64,000 bases of DNA from Halocafeteria seosinensis (lineage: Eukaryota; Sar; Bigyra; Bicosoecida): positions 124,001 through 188,000 of the forward strand of contig LVLI01000196.1 in the NCBI GenBank assembly GCA_001687465.1, read 5' to 3'. Below, in pieces: positions 45,478 to 57,200 of this stretch. Positions within the stretch are counted from its first letter, which is position 1, and each line of letters starts with the position of its first letter. Below the pieces are notes generated by a model. The model searched no databases and had not been told where the DNA came from. It worked only from the letters and a program-made list of their open reading frames with translations. The translations under genes and the position numbers were made by a program.

Positions 45478-45979
45478 TCAACCCACATCATCGGATTTCC
45501 ACCAGGAAACAGCAAACACAAGCGATTCACCCTCAGGTCCACCTTGTAAAAGTACCTGCACTCGTATTACAATCCGAACTACCCACTAGAAACATGGGCA
45601 CATCTCCCAACGTACGCTTCTTGTGGTTATATCTTCATTGATTGCCGTGAATTTCTGTTGGACGTCTTTTAACCATGGCTCACAAGGATCTGTGACTTCG
45701 CTTTCGGGTTCCCCGTGCTCCAACACTTTAACTTGAATCGGTCCTCTGCGGATGCCACAGTTTTCCTTTATATAGCCGACACGTCGAGCAATATTGTTCA
45801 TCTCACCCTGTAAGCAAGGTCAAGTTGCGTGTCATAGAGCCGTCTCCGAGGAGGAGCAGCCTCCAGATCGTGGAGGGCACCTTGTCCAGCAAACGTGCTT
45901 CCTCTTCGGGGTCCTTGAGGTTGAACGAGTCCTCCACGGTGACAGGATACTGTTTGGTTGTTAACAAGAAGTGCGTCAT
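45478..45979 (-). CDS. DUF98 / Ycf21-type chorismate lyase-like protein
   Basis: Exons 45979-45807, 45745-45616, 45555-45478 (126 aa). The family includes cyanobacterial and red-plastid Ycf21, chorismate lyase-like proteins. Signature: VPSTIWRLLLLGDGSMTRNL with TLLTG, spliced to GPIQVKVLEHGEP, and a final strand LLQGGPEGESLVFAVSWWKS, matching the DUF98 pattern (WRxLLLGDGSxTRxLxLLTG, then QRxVxL...LxYAxSWW). The protein is short compared with typical 180-200 aa members; there is no obvious transit peptide from Met 45979. The frame stays open upstream (MGQISYPLLLNSIIFVLIEK would start at about 46054), so a longer hydrophobic N-terminus is possible. Confidence 0.72.
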
Positions 45980-46073
45980 AACAGTGGTTTTTTTTTCTAT
46001 TAAGACGAAAATGATCGAATTTAATAAAAGTGGGTAAGATATCTGCCCCATCAATACCGTTTCGGAGGTAGAA
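45980..46073. promoter_or_regulatory. 94-bp bidirectional promoter, DUF98 / CASP
   Basis: The two start codons face away from each other across only 94 bp, so both promoters must share this stretch or extend into the coding regions. Confidence 0.5.
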
Positions 46074-48585
46074 ATGGAACAATATGAAGAAGATGATAGG
46101 GGCGTGAAGGCCTCCTCCACCACCACGGTCCCTCCACAACAGAGCCAAGACGCGTCGAATGAAGCCCAAACACCCTCCACAGCGGCACAACATGAAGAGC
46201 ATTCGGTCCAGATGGCCGTATCAGAGAAACAGGAGCAATCCCCAGGCTCGCAAAATGAAACTCAATACCTTAAACGCTTAGCCAATTACTGGAAGGGGTT
46301 CGACATGAAAGCGAAGCAAGAGGAGCTTGTATGTTGCTCTCCCAACTTAATTTAGTGTAACGTTGACTACAGTTTCCTATAAGCGTGTGTATTGCTTCGT
46401 CCACCGCAGAATAAATATGCTTCAGAATTCTTGGACCAGGCTCGTTCCTATGCCGATACCAAGAAACAGCTTTCTCAAGAGATAGCTAGGATTCGGCAAA
46501 TATCGTCACCAGAGCAACAAGCCGTGGAATGGCCCCAGCTTGTGCAAAGATTGCAGCAGGAAATCGACACTCAGGCCAAACGGGCGAAATATGCAGAAAA
46601 AACTTTCTCCAAAGTACTACGGGACTTCACGGTAGCCCCTGATCCGTCTGAAGGACTCAAACGAGCTGTTTCACTGAAAAAGAGAACGGCAAAGTTAGAG
46701 CAGGAGCTTCAAGAAGCCCAAAGTGATGCTCGAGCCTTTGAGGAGGAGCTCAGCAAGCTCCAGAACCAGGATGTAACTATTCGTGATCTAGAGTCTCGAG
46801 TTGAGGAGCTTGTTAACAACATGGATGAGCATGTGCGTAGTTTGATGCGAGTATCATCGTTGCTTGTGGGCAAAGATGTACCTGTTTTGCTTACCCATAC
46901 GCAGGTACGTGAAAGAGTGGAACAACGGGAGCAAGAATTGCAGAGGGAACACAACAGCGAAATCAGACAGTTACAATCGACATGTAACGACCTGAGATCC
47001 AGGCTGAATGAAACCCACAACACCATGCAAGAATACCAGCAACAAATTGAACAATCCGAGTCTAAGCTGTTTGACATTAGAGCGCGGAATGACGAAGAAC
47101 TAAGCTCGAAACAAAAAGAAATCGATATGTTGTCCGAGGAACTGGAACAGCTACGTAGTCAAAATGAACATCTCCGTCAAGAAAACGAAAATCTTAGGAA
47201 TCAGGAAGGTGGCGCTGCGCGCAGCAGCGTGGATAAAATGCGGGCCCAAATAACTGCACTTCAGAATGAGCTTGAACGAGAAAGATCATCGAACCAGCAG
47301 ACATCTAAGCAATTCTCCAGGGATAAAGAGAAGTATCAGTCTACTATTGAACAGAGAGATGCTGAAATTGGAAAATTAACACATCAAATTGATGATTTGG
47401 AAAGAGAAACGGAGCAATTGAAATCGCACTTGGATTCACGCCCCTCACTTGAGCACTATCAGCATATCCAATCAGAGCTAGACTCTGTGAAGCGCCAGCT
47501 CGCATCCGGGTACTCAGGGGAAAGCCAATCAGGTAGTCCTGAGAAACCGGTTAGCACACTAGTGGAAGAGAGGATACAGAAGCTGCAAGGACAACTGGCC
47601 AACGAACAAACAGAGAGAGTCAAAGTCAATGAGAGGTTGGAGGGTAAAGAGAACGAAGTCGCTGACTTACAGAAGGAAATAAGCAACTTGCAAGCTCTCA
47701 ATGAGAAATTAGAGCAGCATGTGGAGGCTACTACTACCGGTAACCAGCCTGAGCAAGAAGGGAGTCAGAAGGGGGATACCTACACGAAGGATAGTGCTGA
47801 AGATCAGCTTCGCGAGGTACTAAGAGAGGACCAAAAGAGTACGCGGAATGTAAAGGATTCGGAAATGGACAATTCTTGGCCTGGTGGCAAGACGTCCCAT
47901 GGCTTTCAGTCCAGGGAAGCGGCGCTGCTGCATGTGTTGAAAGAGCAACGCGAACGCTTCCGTAAGAGAGCTGAGGACGCAGAAACTAGTCTGGAAAAGT
48001 TGAGAAGCTTGTCCCAGCATGATCAGGACTACATAAAAAAGCTAGAAAATGAATGTGCTCGTCTTAAACATCAGATTTCTACCAATTCTGCGGCTGTGGG
48101 GGCCGGCCAGCCGCACGGGACGGGGCCTTCGGCAATGTTCGTTAGGGGTGAAGGAGCTCGAGCAGCTCGTATGAACGCCATGATTTCCGCTGCCCGTCAA
48201 ACGGGTGCGACGTTACTTCCTGCTTTCTCTGGTGATTATCGCTTTACATCTTTGTATGCAACGGGGCAGGGATGCTTCGCTAGGTGTAAGCGTTTTTTTT
48301 CTGGAGGCTTACGAACAGAATCAGATGGTGATGTTGAAGCGGGTGGTGGCAACGACACTTCCCCTAGGTAAGCGTTTGGAGTCAGAAGAGAGTGTACGTC
48401 TTGCGTGTTTATCTTTTGAGCTTTCTGTCTTTGACAGCAGAGGATGGAAACTGGACAATCTTTCGGAGCGAATCGCCATCCAGCTTTCGACGGGTTTGCA
48501 TTCATCCAGATGCGTTCGAAATACTGCCTTCCTGTATATTGTTTCGGTTCATGTACTACTGATCCTGTGTTTCTACACTTTTTAA
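46074..48585 (+). CDS. CASP: CASP-type golgin (CUX1/CASP family)
   Basis: Tail-anchored Golgi coiled-coil tether. Exons 46074-46328, 46410-48367, 48438-48585 (786 aa). The N-terminal conserved region includes ANYWKGFDMKAKQEEL and SEFLDQARSYADTKKQLSQE. Nearly 500 residues of coiled coil follow, rich in Glu, Gln, Arg and Lys heptads. The CASP C-terminal region has HVLKEQRERFRKRAEDAE, then LDNLSERIAIQLSTGLHSSR, CVRNTAFLYIVSVHVLLILC: a membrane helix with Tyr and His spaced as in plant and animal CASP (YMxxLHLLVF). The last intron (48368-48437) separates the coiled coil from the anchor; retaining it would give a soluble form. Confidence 0.93.
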
Positions 48586-48637
48586 GGGTGTGATATCGTT
48601 TGCTTGCTGGAGATAGCCTGGGTGACTGCTAGTACAT

Positions 48638-49943
48638 CTAATCTCTATAAGTTCCAAACAACCGATCCATATGAGAGAAAATCGGAGCAAAGTTACAATC
48701 TCCTCTCACGTGGTGAATCCAATGATGCTTGCTTCCTCCAACTATTCCGAACGGTACGACCTTATCATAATGGACAGGGAAGTCAAAATTCGAGTGAGAA
48801 TCCTGCAGTAAGAAAGTCAGAAGCTCCAGAGTAACCTTGACAAACTCGGCTGTCCGAAGCACATACCAGGAGGATAAACACAAATAAGATTGTGAACACA
48901 TTTCTCGTTAGAGGATGCCCCCCAAGAACCTTTAACGAAGCATTCGCTGTCAATATGAGGAAAACTCTCTCGATGATTGTAAGTTGGTTCGTGACTCCGT
49001 GGTGCACCTGCGAGGAGATTATGGCCGTATTATGCCTCTGTTCTGCACGAATCCTGCTATATAGGAATACTCACTGTTGCATGGTGATGATGCACGCCAT
49101 GAATATATCTCATTAAAACGCCATAGCGATGGAAGCTTCGATGAACAAAGTAGAATACGAAGTCATAAATGAACAACGCCAGAATGGTCTGCGAAATGAT
49201 CTCCCAGATTGTAGGGGCCTGTGGAGGCAGTAACCTTTCAGTTTGCCACCCAAAATAAGGCTTGGATGCCCATAACTCCACGTCCACACCCGGGTAGTAT
49301 TTCCGAGTAAACGTATCTAAAGTTAACAGGGGAATGGTGTACCGTAAAGTGTCCCTGAAGATGCCTCCTAAAGTGTACTTCGGTGTTGTTTTGATGGAAT
49401 TTTCACTAGCATCATCTGGTCGGTTAACATCCAGTCTGTATTGTTGCAAACTCTGTAAACGACGCATCGGAATGAACCAGAAGACTTGGAAAATGCTTCC
49501 AACGACGACAACCAGAAAGGTCTCGTGGTATCTGCACACGAATATCCAAAACGACAAGTGACGTCTATGGAGCATCGAGTAATGCTTCCGGTGGTTCGTG
49601 GGTAGGGCTAGGATACGTACGGTGTTGTATACCATGGCTGAACTCGCAGCACCTCCCAGAACTCTGCTATCTTTTCATTAAGCAAGTGTTCGTACCACCA
49701 ACACAGAGCCAGCATCGAAACCACTGCAACTCTCAGGTAAGGGATAACTGGGTGTTGCTGTGGTTGTAGTCCCTTCTGCTCTCCATTCCGACCACCATCT
49801 TGAGCAGCTTGCTGTTTTTGTGCGTCCGTCTCAGCGCTAGAGGTATAAGTCATTCTGCGCTCCTCCTCCTCGTCTTTAATCACATTAAAAGACGATGAAC
49901 TCCCAGAGTAGGAGAGCTTGCTCCCTGTGGCTTTCTTTGTCAT
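48638..49943 (-). CDS. Fatty acid hydroxylase / sterol desaturase superfamily membrane enzyme
   Basis: Diiron membrane oxygenase. Exons 49943-49621, 49531-49075, 49007-48867, 48802-48638 (361 aa from Met 49943). All three His clusters of the superfamily appear: FYFVHRSFH (HxxxH), HGVHHHHAT (HxxHH) and, in the last exon, KHHWIHH. Four to five hydrophobic segments, including FLVVVVGSIFQVFWFIP and ISQTILALFIYDFVFYFVH. Introns fall right after HHHHAT. The N-terminal limit is uncertain: the frame is open to 50435 on this strand, overlapping the divergent glutaredoxin gene, and a TACTAAC branch-site-like sequence near 50095 hints at an upstream exon. Substrate (sterol, fatty alcohol or lipid) cannot be told. 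Confidence 0.87.
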
Positions 49944-50249
49944 TCTTTCTACGGGAAACCCAAGTATACAACCCACCGTATCGTACACTATCGAGTTCTG
50001 CAACACAGTGGTGGACAATCTACAGTTATTGCTCGCCTCCAGAACAGGCGCTTGTTCGCGCAGAATCTGCACCTTCACAAGGGCGTGCTTGAAGTTAGTA
50101 CTATGCCATAGAGTCCATGGTACAACTAGGAGGTACAGTGAATCAACTAGTGATGTAACTGTTGACTGGGATTGACAAGATAACAGTATCAGAGTAATAC
50201 AGATTGGAATATCAGCATAAGAATAGAGATTGGTTACCGCTTGGACAAT

Positions 50250-51977
50250 ATGGCGCACTTTACAGTGTATTCGGTCACGGGCTGCAAACATTGCCGGGCG
50301 GCCAAACATCTTCTCGCAGAACTCCAGAAAGACAACCCAGATATCCATGTCAGAAATGTGGACGTAAGCAATCGAAGAGAACTCAGGAGTGAGCTCAGTC
50401 AAGCACTTGGAAAAAACTACATGACAGTCCCGCAAATCTTCTTGAATAAGCAGTATCTCGGAGGCAATTCAGAACTCCAGGTAGGTTGTTACTGGACTTA
50501 GAAATGCTTCGTTGAACTTGTCGACTTCCGAATTATTTGGCTCCCGTCCCTTTGCAATTTGCAGGAAAAGAACGAAGATGGTACGCTAAGTAGCCAAATT
50601 GAGGCAGCTTCGAACGAACAGTTTTCTTATGACTCATTTCCATATCCCTTACCGGAAGAGGATCAAGAGACTGAAGAATCGTCAGAAGTTGCCGTGAAGG
50701 AAGAAGAGTGGCTTGTAACGCTTTTGGCCAAGTGGATACTCAGCGAGACCATCGGAAACAAAAACGTGGATGAGGTGTCCTCTGATGGCATAGTTGAAAG
50801 GCAATTCCGGGAGTATCAACAAACGACCCAATCACTGTTCAATTCCCAGTCGGAGAGTACAGCTGTTCTACGGATGCTATTCCGCCGTGGAATACTCTGG
50901 AGCAAGAAGCAACAAGGCTTTGACGACATGAGTCAAAGGTGCAAAATGGCTTTTTTGGGGGATTATTTGCGTGGGGCTAGCATTTCTAAAGAGGATGCAA
51001 CTAGGATAACTGCATCATTCAAGGCTACTTTCCTTGACAGCAACGAAGGCGTCAACCATTCTGAAGAGTCAGAATCATCACATGCAAAGCAAATTGTATC
51101 CCCTGCATCAGCCGACGAAGAAAAACATCAGAAAGGAAAATGGGACGAAAGCGTGATGAATTTCGGCTATGTTGCTCGGGGGCCTTCAAGGGATGCATCA
51201 AGCGTATCCATCCAGATCCGGAAGGGGATCCTTGATATTTTTGACAGCTTCATGTCCGCTGAAGGGAACCTGGACTACGGTAGTATTCGGAACTCGAACG
51301 AGTTTGATCGGTTCAAGAAATTAACAGCAACCCTGCAGCTTCTAAATCTGGACAACCTCTCTGAGCAAGAGCTTATCGCGTTTTTTATCAACATTTACAA
51401 TGCTTTGGTAATTCATGGGTACATTCAATACGGAATTCCTACTAACACATTGAACAGAATCAGTTTTTTCGAAAACGTGTCATACAAAATCGGTCCTTAT
51501 GTTCTCTCACTGGGTGATATCGAGCACGGAGTTATGAGGAAGAACAGAACGGCGCCTTACTCTTTTTTCTCGCGGAAGCGTTTTAGTGGTAGCGACGTTC
51601 GGATGGACCTAGTGAATCAAATTTCGTTTGACCCGAGGGTACATTTTGCTTTAGTTTGTGGTGCTAAGAGTTGTCCACCCTTGAAAGTGTTTAGTGGTGA
51701 AAACCTGGATAGCGAGTTGAGTGAAGTCGGGAGGGCCTTCTTGAATGACAAGGATAATGTAGAATACGATCCGGCTACGCAGAAGCTCTACTTGAACCAA
51801 ATTTTCAATTGGTATCACAAGGATTTCGGCGAAAATGATGACGAGTTTCTTCGTTTCTTGCTTCAGTTTTTAAATCCGGATGACAAAAAGGCGGAGATCC
51901 AGGAAGCAGTAGACTCGAAAAAGAAAATTTCGATGAAATACAAGGAATATGATTGGGGAGTCAATGGCACTGAGTAA
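50250..51977 (+). CDS. Glutaredoxin-DUF547 fusion protein
   Basis: Exons 50250-50480 and 50565-51977, phase 0 (547 aa). Residues 1-77 form a dithiol glutaredoxin: TVYSVTGCKHCRAAKHLL with CxxC (CKHC), TVPQIFLN and LGGNSEL. A middle region (EEWLVTLLAKWI...VLRMLFRRGILW, about 130-230) may be a DEP-like domain, as in plant proteins of this build. The C-terminal DUF547 domain (about 330-520) is clear: LIAFFINIYNALVIHGYIQY, YVLSLGDIEHGVMR, PRVHFALVCGAKSCPPLKVF and LYLNQIFNWYHKDF. Function of DUF547 is unknown. The same order glutaredoxin-DEP-DUF547 is known from land plants and algae, supporting algal ancestry. Confidence 0.92.
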
Positions 51978-52344
51978 GGGTCAGAAGGCTGATATATTCA
52001 GTAGCGCCCTTGTCCGCGGTTGAACCGCATCGGTGGTATTGCACACTGATTCCTCGGAATTCAAAATATACAAGTAGTTTTGTACTTCACTTCTCATGCA
52101 TTTACCGTTTGGACCACTCTTGGGTGAATCACCCAGGGCGATGGAACTTCATTGAAGTTGCCCATTCAAATCCGGAGACTCCGAGCGCGCCCCAGCAGTA
52201 CATTGGCGCATTAAGTTGTTTGATGTTTGTCATTTCCGATCTCAAAGACGATAAGTTGAATCAACACACTGTATCTCAGCGGGGAAAGGGGCTAGCCAGC
52301 AAGAAACCCAGGGCTTGGCTGATATAAACTGTGGAGTACGTACA
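51978..52344. other. Intergenic region, glutaredoxin-DUF547 / unknown gene
   Basis: 367 bp. A frame from 52010 to 52327 has no early ATG and encodes an unfamiliar sequence (containing DHSWVNHPGRWNFIEVAH). It could be an unrecognised upstream exon of the next gene, but no phase-matching splice was found. Confidence 0.4.
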
Positions 52345-53555
52345 ATGGACGCATTTGAAATCCACGAAAATAACGATTTTACGACATCTGAGGATTTCTA
52401 TACGGAATACAACGACAGCGTCAACCTTCAGAGGCCTATCAAAAGACCGAGTGGTCGAAATTGGAGGTTTAGCAGGGCATGCATCCGAGCAGACGGATCT
52501 TGCCTGGTGATATACCGACTGAATTGGGAACGACACACAGCCTACAGCAATGACAGAGTTAGTGGTCTACTTATCTCAGAAGACGGCTCTACGATGCTGT
52601 TGCAGTCTGGGATACATTCTTCCCAATGCTTCCTACGCGAGGGGGTTCCGAGGCATTGGAAAACGCGTTTAGAGATTGCGGATGTTGCTCACGAGTTTCT
52701 GGACGAGACGCTTCGGTCACGACAGCTAAGACAGACAGCTGATCATAGGTACCGGCTTGAAACTTTTGGCCGAAAGCATGTGCCCCATGAGGCTCCAGAG
52801 ATCCTCAAGGAGTTTTGTCGGGCAGAACACCTGTGTCAAACTCCGGATTACACTAATGTTATCGGAATCCTGCTTCCGGAAGCGGTAATCCTTGCAACCA
52901 CCCCAATCGTACGACAAGGCACCGTACTGTACAATTGGCTCGGGACAGCATTGGGTCAAAAAGCTGCTCTAGGAAAATTAGGAGATATCATTGGAGCTAT
53001 TTCTACTGTCAAAAACTGGTGGCTTCACCTCTCAGATTTCCTCTCCTTTGAGAGGGTAGACGTGTTGAAGAAGTACCACATTCGGAGTTTCGCCCTTCAA
53101 GAACCATACTTGTATACAGAAACCTTACTCCAACAATGTGAGCGCGACCCACCTGACAGCTTTTGCTCGTTCTATTTACCGTCTTTGGATCTATGGAAGA
53201 TGAACAGGTACGACAGTATAAACCAATATCATTCCGATGCTGATATTGACATGTGAATGACCGCAGATACCTTGCAAATGCCGTTTTGTTGGGACATCTA
53301 TTAAACAAGCATATCAGCAAAGTACATGAAACGACGTACATGTCTGCACCACCAACACAACCTCCAGAAAATTCGTATGCCGAAGGAAGGAGGGTCGCCA
53401 TCTCATCGAGAGACCCGGCGTGGCACCCTCATGTTATAAAAGAGAGACTTGAGGAAGAGGGTAGACAACTTCATCGTCGTAGACAATTACTAAACCGTGC
53501 AAACGCCCAGATATCTAGCAGTAAATGCTTCTTGCTTACGTTATCTCGATCATGA
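52345..53555 (+). CDS. Unknown protein, 383 aa, two exons
   Basis: Exons 52345-53207 and 53267-53555 (phase 2/1 match). I do not recognise the family. The first exon looks like a folded alpha/beta protein (SGLLISEDGSTMLLQSG, NVIGILLPEAVILATT, then GQKAALGKLGDIIGAISTVK). The second exon has a helix ANAVLLGHLLNKHISKVH and a basic, Arg-rich end (EGRQLHRRRQLLNRANAQ). No signal peptide, membrane helix or enzyme motif is evident. Six to eight Cys are scattered without a metal-site pattern. Confidence 0.72.
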
Positions 53556-54219
53556 GTTAGGAGGAACTACAACTTAGAAACAAGACTGGTCACTCGGAAG
53601 TTCATGACTGTATCTCTATGAGTTGTACGCTGAAGACATACCATTAGCACTCTCACTAGTATTATGGAATCGCGATACCATGGTAATCAGTTTTCATGAG
53701 GAGCGGCTTTCAGTTGTACTCCACCATGATTGATTAGTGGTACACTTGTACAATTGTACAACTACTTGTACCCTCGGTACCCTTTATCAGTACCACGTAA
53801 AGTTTGAGACCCCCCGGGAATGAGGCCACAGTCTCAGTCCGTCATGTTTTAGCGCTTTCAGAGTGGGTAAATGATTCATTTGCGATAATATACACTAAGA
53901 AAATACTAGCTTCTTGTGCGCAGTTGGACTTATTCCGTTTCAAATCTTCGGATACAGCAAACAAAAGTTGGACTAGTTTCGGCCAGAGGCATTGGTAGTC
54001 CGAGCCTCCCAGCTGGTTTAATTGTAGGACGTCAGATTTTCCTCTCTCTTTGTGCAATGAATAGAGATTAGCTTTATTTGTTCGTGCATAGAGTGTGGTT
54101 GGGAAATCTGGGAGGTGCTGGCCGGTTATCATTTGCATTGACCTGACCCAATCTCTTGTGAGGTCCTGGCAGAATTTAGAGCTGCGTGTTACCGTTTCGA
54201 TCGCAACAAAGAACTGAAA
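53556..54219. other. Upstream region of RPB1
   Basis: 664 bp. Contains the 16-bp palindrome TTGTACAATTGTACAA (53746-53761), followed within 20 bp by two more GTAC cores (CTTGTACC, CGGTACC). A 143-codon open frame on the minus strand (53842-54273) overlaps the RPB1 start and has no recognisable similarity; I do not call it. Confidence 0.5.
53746..53761. repeat. 16-bp palindrome TTGTACAATTGTACAA
   Basis: Perfect, self-complementary, about 460 bp upstream of the RPB1 start codon; same core as 15591-15605. Confidence 0.9.
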
Positions 54220-57200
54220 ATGGATAAATTCAGCTATAGTTCTGCTCCTGTAAACCCTGTGAGGGCAGTACAATTTAGTGTATTAAGCCCCGAGGAGATT
54301 GTAAGTGCAAGGAAACGACAAAAAGGGTCCCAGCGTCTGTTCCCCCTACGGCTCTCCCGACGGGTACACCCTAGGGGTCCCTGGTGTTCCCCTGTATGTA
54401 CTAAAATTTCACGAAGTTGTGTTCATGATGATATGTACAGAAGCAAATGTCAGTATGCCAAATCACTAAGCCTCAGACGCATAGTGCAACAGGCGAACCA
54501 GTTGAGAATGGTCTTCATGATGCCCGATTAGGCGACATTGAACGTGGGAACGAGGAGAATCCTGGGTACTTCGGTCACATCGAGGTACGATGCAAATCCA
54601 AATTATCATTGAGAAATATCCGCTCGTAATTGACGGTTTTGCTTGCCCTACACAGTTGGCAAGCGCCGTATGGCATATCGGCTTCATGAACGAGGTTTAC
54701 AAGCTCTCGCAATGTGTGTGCTGGAATTGTTCGAAAATCCTTTGTGATACGGTAAGCTAGCAAATTAAAAAATAATTAGTAGAAGTTTAGCACGAAGGAA
54801 CATGCTTGTGACTTGTATGGGTGAAATGTACAGACTTCGGAAGAAGTTCGACATATACAAAGAAAATTCAAAGGAAAGAAGAGACTTAAAGCTATGATGG
54901 ATATCTGCAAGTCACGGCCGAAAAAATGCCGAGGAAACGACGAAGACAGAGAACGGCAGGTGTCTGTTAAAGACAGCACGGGCAGAAGGCTTTCCTCTCT
55001 TCAAGGTACCGGATGTAACGCTCCACAACCGAAGCATCGTAAAGACGGGCTGAGAATCCTTCGGGAATTTAGTGCCGATGATGACGTGCAAGGCATCGCA
55101 GATCGAAAGCAGGAATTATCTCCGCAAGCTGCATTTAATTTGTTCAAGAACATTTCCGCTGAAAATGCCGTCTTGTTAGGGTTCAATCCTCGTTGCACTC
55201 GGCCAGAATGGTTGATTTGGACTGTGCTACCAGTCCCTCCACCTCATGTTCGTCCGAGTGTAGCCTTTGATTCCGCCACTCGGGCGCAAGATGACTTGAC
55301 GCATGTGTATGCCAACATCGTGAAAGTGAACAACGCGCTGGCAAACGCCCAAAGAGCGGGCCAAGCGGAGCCTGTAATTCGGGAACACGAAAAACTTCTT
55401 CAATATCACTGCGCGACCCTAATCGATAACGCCCTTGCAGGCCAGCCTCAGTCCACTCAGAAGAGCGGAAAGCCCCTGAAGACCATTCGTGAACGTATTG
55501 TTGGTAAGGCAGGACGAATCCGCGGGAATCTTATGGGGAAGCGTGTTGACTTTTCTGCCCGGTCGGTCATCACTCCCGATCCTACTATCTCAATCCACGA
55601 GGTGGGAGTACCGTTAAGTGTGGCATGCACGTTAACCATTCCAGAGAGAGTTAATCGATACAATCGTGCACGTCTTCAAGAGTTCGTTGACCGTGGTCCC
55701 GATAATCACCCTGGAGCTAAATACATCATTCGCGAAGATGGGAAGAGGTTTGATCTTGCGTTCGTGCAAAGTCGCAATGATCTGCTTTTGCGTGATGGTT
55801 GGACAGTGGAACGCCACCTTGTAAACGGGGACTACGTGCTTTTCAACCGACAGCCAAGTCTGCATAAGATGTCCATTATGTGCCACCGTGTGAGAGTGCT
55901 AGGGTACAGCACCTTCCGTCTGAACCTAACATGCACAACGCCTTATAATGCGGACTTTGATGGTGATGAGATGAATCTGCACGCGCTACAGACTCTGCCC
56001 GCTATTGCGGAAGCTTCAGAATTAATGGCTTCTCCTGAACTGATTGTTTCTGCCCAAGGGAATAAACCTGTGATGGGGATTGTTCAAGACACCTTGTTGG
56101 GTAGTCAGAAACTGTCACGCCGGGATACATTTCTGGAAAAAGACATGGTAATGAACATGTTGATGTACCTTGGTGATCAGTGGGACGGCAAGATTCCTGC
56201 TCCGGCGGTAATGCTTCCGCAAAAGGATGAAAATGGCAAGACTCAGCCCCCAAAGGTGTGGTGGACTGGAAAGCAGCTCCTTTCCGTCATTATCCCTGAC
56301 ATAAACTTAAACCGGAAAAGCCAAAAAGCTCCACAGCAAAGTGGTTGGAAGCTCAACCAAATTTGGCCTGACGATACTCATGTTTGTATTGAAAGAGGGG
56401 CGCTGCTGACTGGAATGCTCGATAAGGCCACGTTGGGCCAAAAGTCGGGAGGTATTATTCACATCATCATGAATGACGCTTCCCCAAGAGCGTGTCAAGA
56501 CTTTGTTGATATGCTACAGTTACTTGTTAACTACTGGCTTCAAAACCGCGGGTTCTCTGTGGGCATTGGGGACTCAGAAGCCCCTGCTGAAACGATGAAA
56601 AAGATTTCTAGGACAATTTCTGATGCTCAAGAGTCTGTCAAAAACCTAGTTTACAAGGCTCAGGCAGGGCAGTTGGAGCGCAAACCTGGGCAAAGCATGT
56701 ACCAGACCTTCGAAGCACTCGTAAACAGGTGTTTACATGAAGCACGTGAAACAACTGGTAACCACGCTGTTGCTGCCTTAGATGAAGACAACAATGTTAT
56801 ATCGATGGCGAGCGCCGGGTCTAAAGGTACTGTTATTAACATTTCGCAGATCATTGCATGTGTAGGCCAGCAGAACGTAGAGGGGAAGCGTATATCGTAC
56901 GGCTTTCAGGAGAGAACTCTCCCGCATTTCGGAAAATGTGATGTAGGTCCCCAAAGCCGCGGGTTTGTGGAGAACAGTTACCTGAAAGGCCTTACTGCCG
57001 CGGAATTCTTTTTCCATATGATGGCAGGCCGTGAAGGTCTCATTGATACCGCTGTAAAGACTGCTTCTACAGGATATATCCAGCGACGCCTTATTAAAGC
57101 AATGGAGGACTTATGCGTGCGGTACGATGGGACCGTCAGAAACAGCATGGGTGAAATCGTTCAATTTCTTTACGGAGAAGATGGTATGGATGGTCGGTGG

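Noticed and set aside
53842-54273. 143-codon minus-strand open frame overlapping the RPB1 start
   Set aside because: No family resemblance; overlaps RPB1 exon 1 and its promoter; likely a chance frame.
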